From NCBI GenBank assembly GCA_002633085.1, contig NSIV01000001.1:310001-374000 (forward strand): a stretch of 64,000 bases of DNA. Reading direction: 5' to 3'. The translations under genes and the position numbers were made by a program. The notes below the pieces were generated by a model, which was not told where the DNA came from, ran no database searches, and worked only from the letters and a program-made list of their open reading frames with translations. Source of the stretch: Curvibacter sp. PD_MW3 (GTDB taxonomy: Bacteria; Pseudomonadota; Gammaproteobacteria; Burkholderiales; Burkholderiaceae_C). Shown here in pieces: positions 59,965-64,000 of this stretch. Numbering within the stretch: the first letter of the stretch is position 1; each line of letters starts with the position of its first letter.

Positions 59965-62900
59965 ATGTCTGACATGGCTGTTTTTCGCTCGACCACCATC
60001 AAATGGGTCTACCTGATCGTTGCCCTGTTCGTTGCGATCATTCTTTCTCTCGTCTTGTGGTTCGAGTTCCAGGCGAACGCCTTCATCGCGGTCCGTCTTC
60101 ATACCGGCGGTCAAGGATTTTGGGCCAAGGCGCAGAAAGATGCGGTGCGCAGCCTCGAACATTACGCCCGCTCTCACGACGAAGTCGATTTCCAGGCCTA
60201 TCAACGGCATATTCAGGTGCCGCTGGGCGACCAGCAAGCACGGCTGGAATTGCAAAAACCGCATCCCGATCTGGATGTCGTGCGCGCGGGTTATCTCCAA
60301 GGGCGCAACCACCCGGAAGACATCGAATACGCCATCCCCTTCTTTCTTCGTTTTCAGCATAACGCCCATGTAGCCCGTGTGATCGGGCACTGGGAGGAAG
60401 CCGATCGCCTGATTGCAGAGTTGAACCGGGTGGCCGAAAGATTCCACGAGGCGCAGTCCTCCGGGCGCGCACCACCAGAGACGGCCCGCGTTTTTCTTGC
60501 CGAGCTTGCGGAGATGGACCGGCGACTTTCGGCAGAGGAGGAGTTATTTGCCTCCTCGCTGGCGGAGGCGGCCCGCTGGTTCAACAATGCTTCAAAAAAT
60601 TTTACCTACGTCATCGCCCTGTTATTCATGGCGCTCGGCCTGGGCTTGGCCAGGCTGATCATCACCCGCATACGCGTGACCGAACGAGCGCTGGCCGCCA
60701 GCGAGGAACAGTTCAGAACTATTTTTGAGCAGGTCGGCGACATCATCTACACCGTCGAGCCGGACGGAACCTTTTCGGCCATCAGCCCGTCCTGCGAGCG
60801 GATGCTGGGGTGGAAGCCGGAGGAGTGGCTCGGGCGCCCCTTTTCGCTCGTCGTTCACCCGGATGACCTCCCCCTCATGCAGGCCTTGTACCTGAAGGCG
60901 CAAGCGGGCGAAGTGACACCCATGTTCCAAGTGCGTGTTTTGACAAAAACAGGCGAGTATGTGGCGTCCGAGATTGCAATGAACCTGGTGCGTCGCGGTG
61001 ACTCTTTCGTCTCGCTGGGGGTGATGCGCGACATCACCGAGCGCAAACGGGCTGAGATGGCGCTACGGGAATCGAGGGACTTGCTCCTGTCCGTTGTGGA
61101 GCATGTGCCGGCCCGCATCTTCTGGAAGGATCGCGATTTGCGTTACCTGGGCTGCAACACCCAGTTTGCAAAAGATGCCGGTCACGCCAGCCCGGACGAA
61201 CTGATCGGAAAAACCGACTTTGAAATGGGATGGAAGGACCAGGCCGAGTTGTACCGCGCCGACGACATGGCAACCATGGCGTCGGGCCAGCCCAAACTGG
61301 ATTACGAAGAGCCCCAGACGTCCCCGGACGGCAAAACGATCTGGCTGCGCACCTCCAAAGTGCCGCTGCGGGGTGCAGACCAGCAGGTCATCGGCCTTCT
61401 GGGTCTCTACCAGAACATCACCGAACAGAAGCACGCCGACGAGGCGATCAGAAAGAGTGAGGCGCGCTACCGTTCCTATATCGAGGTCACAAGCCAACTC
61501 GCGTGGGTCACCAACGCCGATGGCGAAGTAGAGGAGGATCTTCCGACGTGGCGGTCATTCACGGGCCACAGCGAGGAGCAGGTCAAGGGCTCGGGCTGGA
61601 TCGAAGCCGTACACCCGGATGACCGCGAGCGCGCTGCACAGGCATGGCGGGAAGCGGTGGCTCGCAAGGGTACGTATGAGGTGGAATACCGCATGCGCCG
61701 GCACGACGGTGTTTACCGGGACTTTTTCACACGTGGCGTACCGGTTCTCGATGCCTCTGGCGGCGTCCTCGAATGGGTCGGCACCTCAATCGACATCACA
61801 GAGCTGAAACAAGCTGGGCAGGCCTTGCACGAGAAACAGGCCGGGCTCGACCTTGCGCTGCAGTCAGCCCGCATGGGTACATGGTACTTCGACATCGGCG
61901 AGAACCGACGGTATTTCGATGCGCAGGTCTGCCACCTGCTGGGGCTCGACCCCGCGACCTTTGCCGGTACTGCGGAGGAATTCTTCGGCGCCATCCATCC
62001 GGATGACCGGGAGAAGATCAAGACCGGGCTGGCGCGGACCATCGGACAGGATGTGCCGTACGAAGTCGACTACCGCGCCGTCTGGCCGGACGGCAGCATC
62101 CACGACATCACAGCCCGCGGCCAGCTGGTTCGCAATGGCCAAGGTCAGCCGGCGAAGGTGCGCGGCATCATCTGGGACATCACGGACAGGAAACAAGCCG
62201 ATCAGGCCTTGCGCGAGCGCGAGGACATGCTCAGCAAGATGATGGGCTCGGCGCAGGACGCGATCCTCATTCTGGACAACAACGGCAATATCGCGCTTTG
62301 GAATGCTGCCGCGGAAAAGATCTTCGGCTATTCGAACCAGGAAGCCCTTGGAAAGAATCTGCACCTTTTGCTTGCACCGTCGCGTTTCCACGAGGCGCAT
62401 CGGGCCGCGTTCGATCGTTTCAGATCCACCGGCGAGGGCGCGGTCGTCGGCAAGACACTGGAACTGGCGGCACTGAGAAAGGATGGCACGGAATTCCCTA
62501 TGGAGCTGAGCCTCTCGGCCCTCAAGCTCAAAGACCAGTGGCATGCCGTCGGCTTCGTGCGCGATATCACCGAACGCAAGAAATCCGAAGCCGGCGTGAA
62601 GCTGTTCCAAACCCTGCTGGATCAATCGACCGATGCCATCGAGGTGCTCGATCCGGACACACTCCACTTCCTCGATGTCAATCAGGCGGCCTACCGGTCG
62701 CTGGGTTACAGCCGGGAAGAACTGCTATCGATGAGTCCCTTCGACATCGATCCCATGCTGGACCGCTCCAAGCTCACGGAAATTACACAGGAGTTGAAGA
62801 AGCTGAGGTTTTCGGTCAATGAGAGCCTCCACCGGCGCAAGGACGGGTCGGAGTTTCCGGTTGAAATCAGCATCACCTATGTCCAACTGGATCGCGACTA

Positions 62901-64000
62901 CATGATTGCCGTGGTACGCGACATCAGCACGCGCAAGCAGGCCGAACGAGCGTTGGAACGAGCCACCCGTGCCCTGCGCACCCTCAGCGCTTGTAACGAA
63001 GCCCTCGTGCGCGATGAGAACGAAGCCGAGCTGCTGGCGTCCATTTGCCGGTTGATTGTGGATCCGGGCGGCTACCGCATGGCGTGGGTTGGCTTCCCCG
63101 AGCAGGACCCGGCCAAGACGGTGCGCCCGGTGGCCCACTCTGGTGATGAAAGAGGTTACCTGACCTCGATGAAGTTCAGCTGGGCTGACAATGAATTCGG
63201 GCATGGTCCTACCGGCATGGCCATTCGGACCAGCACGGTCCAGATCAACCGGAATTTCCAGACTAACTTGGCGCTGGCACCGTGGCGGGAAGCGGCACAA
63301 CAGCACGGTTATCTCGCCAGCATTGCGCTACCGCTCCTCAGTTCTGTGGGCACGCTGGGTGTACTGACCATCTATGCATCGGAGCCCGAGGCCTTTGATG
63401 AGGCCGAGGTCAAGCTACTGCAGGAACTGGCGGGCGACCTGGCCTTCGGCCTCGAGACCCTGCGCATGCGCGCTGAGCACGACCGCAGCGCCGACGAGAA
63501 CCTTCACCACAGTGAGACTCTGCGGCAGAGCCTGGAAGACTCCATCAAAGCCATTGCCAGCACCGTGGAAATGCGCGACCCCTACACGGCCGGCCACCAG
63601 CGACGCGTTGGCCAACTGGCTGCCGCCATTGCGAGGGAACTTGGATTACCGGAAAACACCATTCGAGGCCTGGAGCTTGCCGCGAGCATTCACGACCTGG
63701 GGAAAATCAGCGTTCCGGCGGAAATTCTTGCCAAACCCAGCAAGCTCACGACCATCGAGACCATGCTGTTGAAGAATCATGCCCAGGCCGGTTATGACAT
63801 CCTCAAGGACATCAAATTCCCGTGGCCCATTGCCACCATGGTGTGGCAGCATCACGAAAGAATGGACGGCTCGGGTTATCCGCAGGGCCTCAAAGGTGAT
63901 GCCATCCTCCTGGAATCTCGAATCCTGGCCGTGGCGGACGTGGTCGAGGCGATGGCCTCGCATCGCCCTTACCGGGCAGCGCTGGGCGTCGATACGGCGC
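59965..64000 (+). CDS. Six-PAS, GAF, HD-GYP sensor phosphodiesterase (partial, cut by window end)
   Basis: Membrane-bound signalling protein open for 1345 codons to the window edge. TM1 is near 12-32 and TM2 near 212-236, with a periplasmic domain of about 180 residues between. Six PAS repeats follow (about 245-360, 370-490, 495-615, 615-750, 752-875 and 880-990), most ending in D-I-T-E/D-R-K. A GAF domain is near 1000-1170. The HD-GYP domain has His1243-Asp1244 in SIHDLGK and HHERMDGSGYP near 1296-1306, so cyclic-di-GMP hydrolysis is expected. The start could also be the ATG at 59974. Confidence 0.9.
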   Translation, partial: MSDMAVFRSTTIKWVYLIVALFVAIILSLVLWFEFQANAFIAVRLHTGGQGFWAKAQKDAVRSLEHYARSHDEVDFQAYQRHIQVPLGDQQARLELQKPHPDLDVVRAGYLQGRNHPEDIEYAIPFFLRFQHNAHVARVIGHWEEADRLIAELNRVAERFHEAQSSGRAPPETARVFLAELAEMDRRLSAEEELFASSLAEAARWFNNASKNFTYVIALLFMALGLGLARLIITRIRVTERALAASEEQFRTIFEQVGDIIYTVEPDGTFSAISPSCERMLGWKPEEWLGRPFSLVVHPDDLPLMQALYLKAQAGEVTPMFQVRVLTKTGEYVASEIAMNLVRRGDSFVSLGVMRDITERKRAEMALRESRDLLLSVVEHVPARIFWKDRDLRYLGCNTQFAKDAGHASPDELIGKTDFEMGWKDQAELYRADDMATMASGQPKLDYEEPQTSPDGKTIWLRTSKVPLRGADQQVIGLLGLYQNITEQKHADEAIRKSEARYRSYIEVTSQLAWVTNADGEVEEDLPTWRSFTGHSEEQVKGSGWIEAVHPDDRERAAQAWREAVARKGTYEVEYRMRRHDGVYRDFFTRGVPVLDASGGVLEWVGTSIDITELKQAGQALHEKQAGLDLALQSARMGTWYFDIGENRRYFDAQVCHLLGLDPATFAGTAEEFFGAIHPDDREKIKTGLARTIGQDVPYEVDYRAVWPDGSIHDITARGQLVRNGQGQPAKVRGIIWDITDRKQADQALREREDMLSKMMGSAQDAILILDNNGNIALWNAAAEKIFGYSNQEALGKNLHLLLAPSRFHEAHRAAFDRFRSTGEGAVVGKTLELAALRKDGTEFPMELSLSALKLKDQWHAVGFVRDITERKKSEAGVKLFQTLLDQSTDAIEVLDPDTLHFLDVNQAAYRSLGYSREELLSMSPFDIDPMLDRSKLTEITQELKKLRFSVNESLHRRKDGSEFPVEISITYVQLDRDYMIAVVRDISTRKQAERALERATRALRTLSACNEALVRDENEAELLASICRLIVDPGGYRMAWVGFPEQDPAKTVRPVAHSGDERGYLTSMKFSWADNEFGHGPTGMAIRTSTVQINRNFQTNLALAPWREAAQQHGYLASIALPLLSSVGTLGVLTIYASEPEAFDEAEVKLLQELAGDLAFGLETLRMRAEHDRSADENLHHSETLRQSLEDSIKAIASTVEMRDPYTAGHQRRVGQLAAAIARELGLPENTIRGLELAASIHDLGKISVPAEILAKPSKLTTIETMLLKNHAQAGYDILKDIKFPWPIATMVWQHHERMDGSGYPQGLKGDAILLESRILAVADVVEAMASHRPYRAALGVDTA

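Noticed and set aside
59813..60016. A 67-codon plus-strand frame before the six-PAS gene
   Set aside because: It overlaps the start of the sensor gene and has no recognisable domain or ribosome binding site.

Overview
The window looks like chromosomal DNA of a high-GC betaproteobacterium of the order Burkholderiales, most likely family Comamonadaceae. The reasons are: several Bug-type (tripartite tricarboxylate) solute receptors, two LIV-type ABC transporter cassettes, many acyl-CoA dehydrogenases with an etfBA pair, a grpE-dnaK-dnaJ cluster behind a near-consensus sigma-32 promoter, and two families of short GC-rich hairpin repeats of the kind scattered through comamonad genomes. I see no rRNA, tRNA, CRISPR array, insertion sequence, integrase or phage gene. 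Identifications rest on reading the translated sequence by eye, with no database search.

Layout. 0-5 kb: aroE, a secreted metallo-beta-lactamase-fold hydrolase, two Bug receptors and a DUF1932 dehydrogenase. 4.8-9.4 kb (minus): a five-gene LIV-type ABC transporter with a strong terminator between the receptor gene and the permease/ATPase genes. 9.7-11.1 kb: a MetE-like methyltransferase and a ComFB-like protein. 11.2-19.0 kb: a catabolic island that reads as CoA-dependent beta-oxidative deacetylation of hydroxycinnamates. It holds an amidohydrolase (beta-ketoacyl-CoA hydrolase type), an enoyl-CoA hydratase, feruloyl-CoA synthase, a 3-hydroxyacyl-CoA dehydrogenase of the SDR type, a Bug receptor, an acyl-CoA dehydrogenase and a MarR regulator. 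A perfect 9-bp inverted repeat sits inside the promoter between the divergent genes.

19.2-24 kb: an HxlR regulator, FKBP peptidyl-prolyl isomerase and the grpE/dnaK/dnaJ chaperone genes. 24-26 kb: a beta-CASP-type nuclease and a stand-alone membrane domain resembling the N-terminal part of EptA. 26-36 kb (minus): nitronate monooxygenase, acyl-CoA dehydrogenase, etfBA, and a second LIV cassette with a fused permease-ATPase and probable operators in front. 36-45 kb: MscS channel, DsrE-like protein, histone-deacetylase-like hydrolase, MoxR/DUF58 pair, dnaE, rhodanese. 45-51 kb: chemoreceptor and a pirin/WrbA/DoxX/pirin group divergent from a LysR regulator with a perfect T-N11-A box between them. 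51-56 kb: FAD amine oxidase-like protein, gluQ, trmB, an RluA-type pseudouridine synthase and an unknown Cys-rich-tailed protein. 56-58.4 kb: a thiolase/acyl-CoA dehydrogenase pair. 58.4-64 kb: an HD-GYP-like protein with a degenerate HD motif, then a six-PAS GAF HD-GYP sensor cut by the window end.

The strongest unusual points are a dispersed two-hairpin repeat that has become part of the gluQ reading frame, the hydroxycinnamate island with its embedded operator, the degenerate/intact HD-GYP pair, and four clean palindromic operators whose regulators can partly be guessed.
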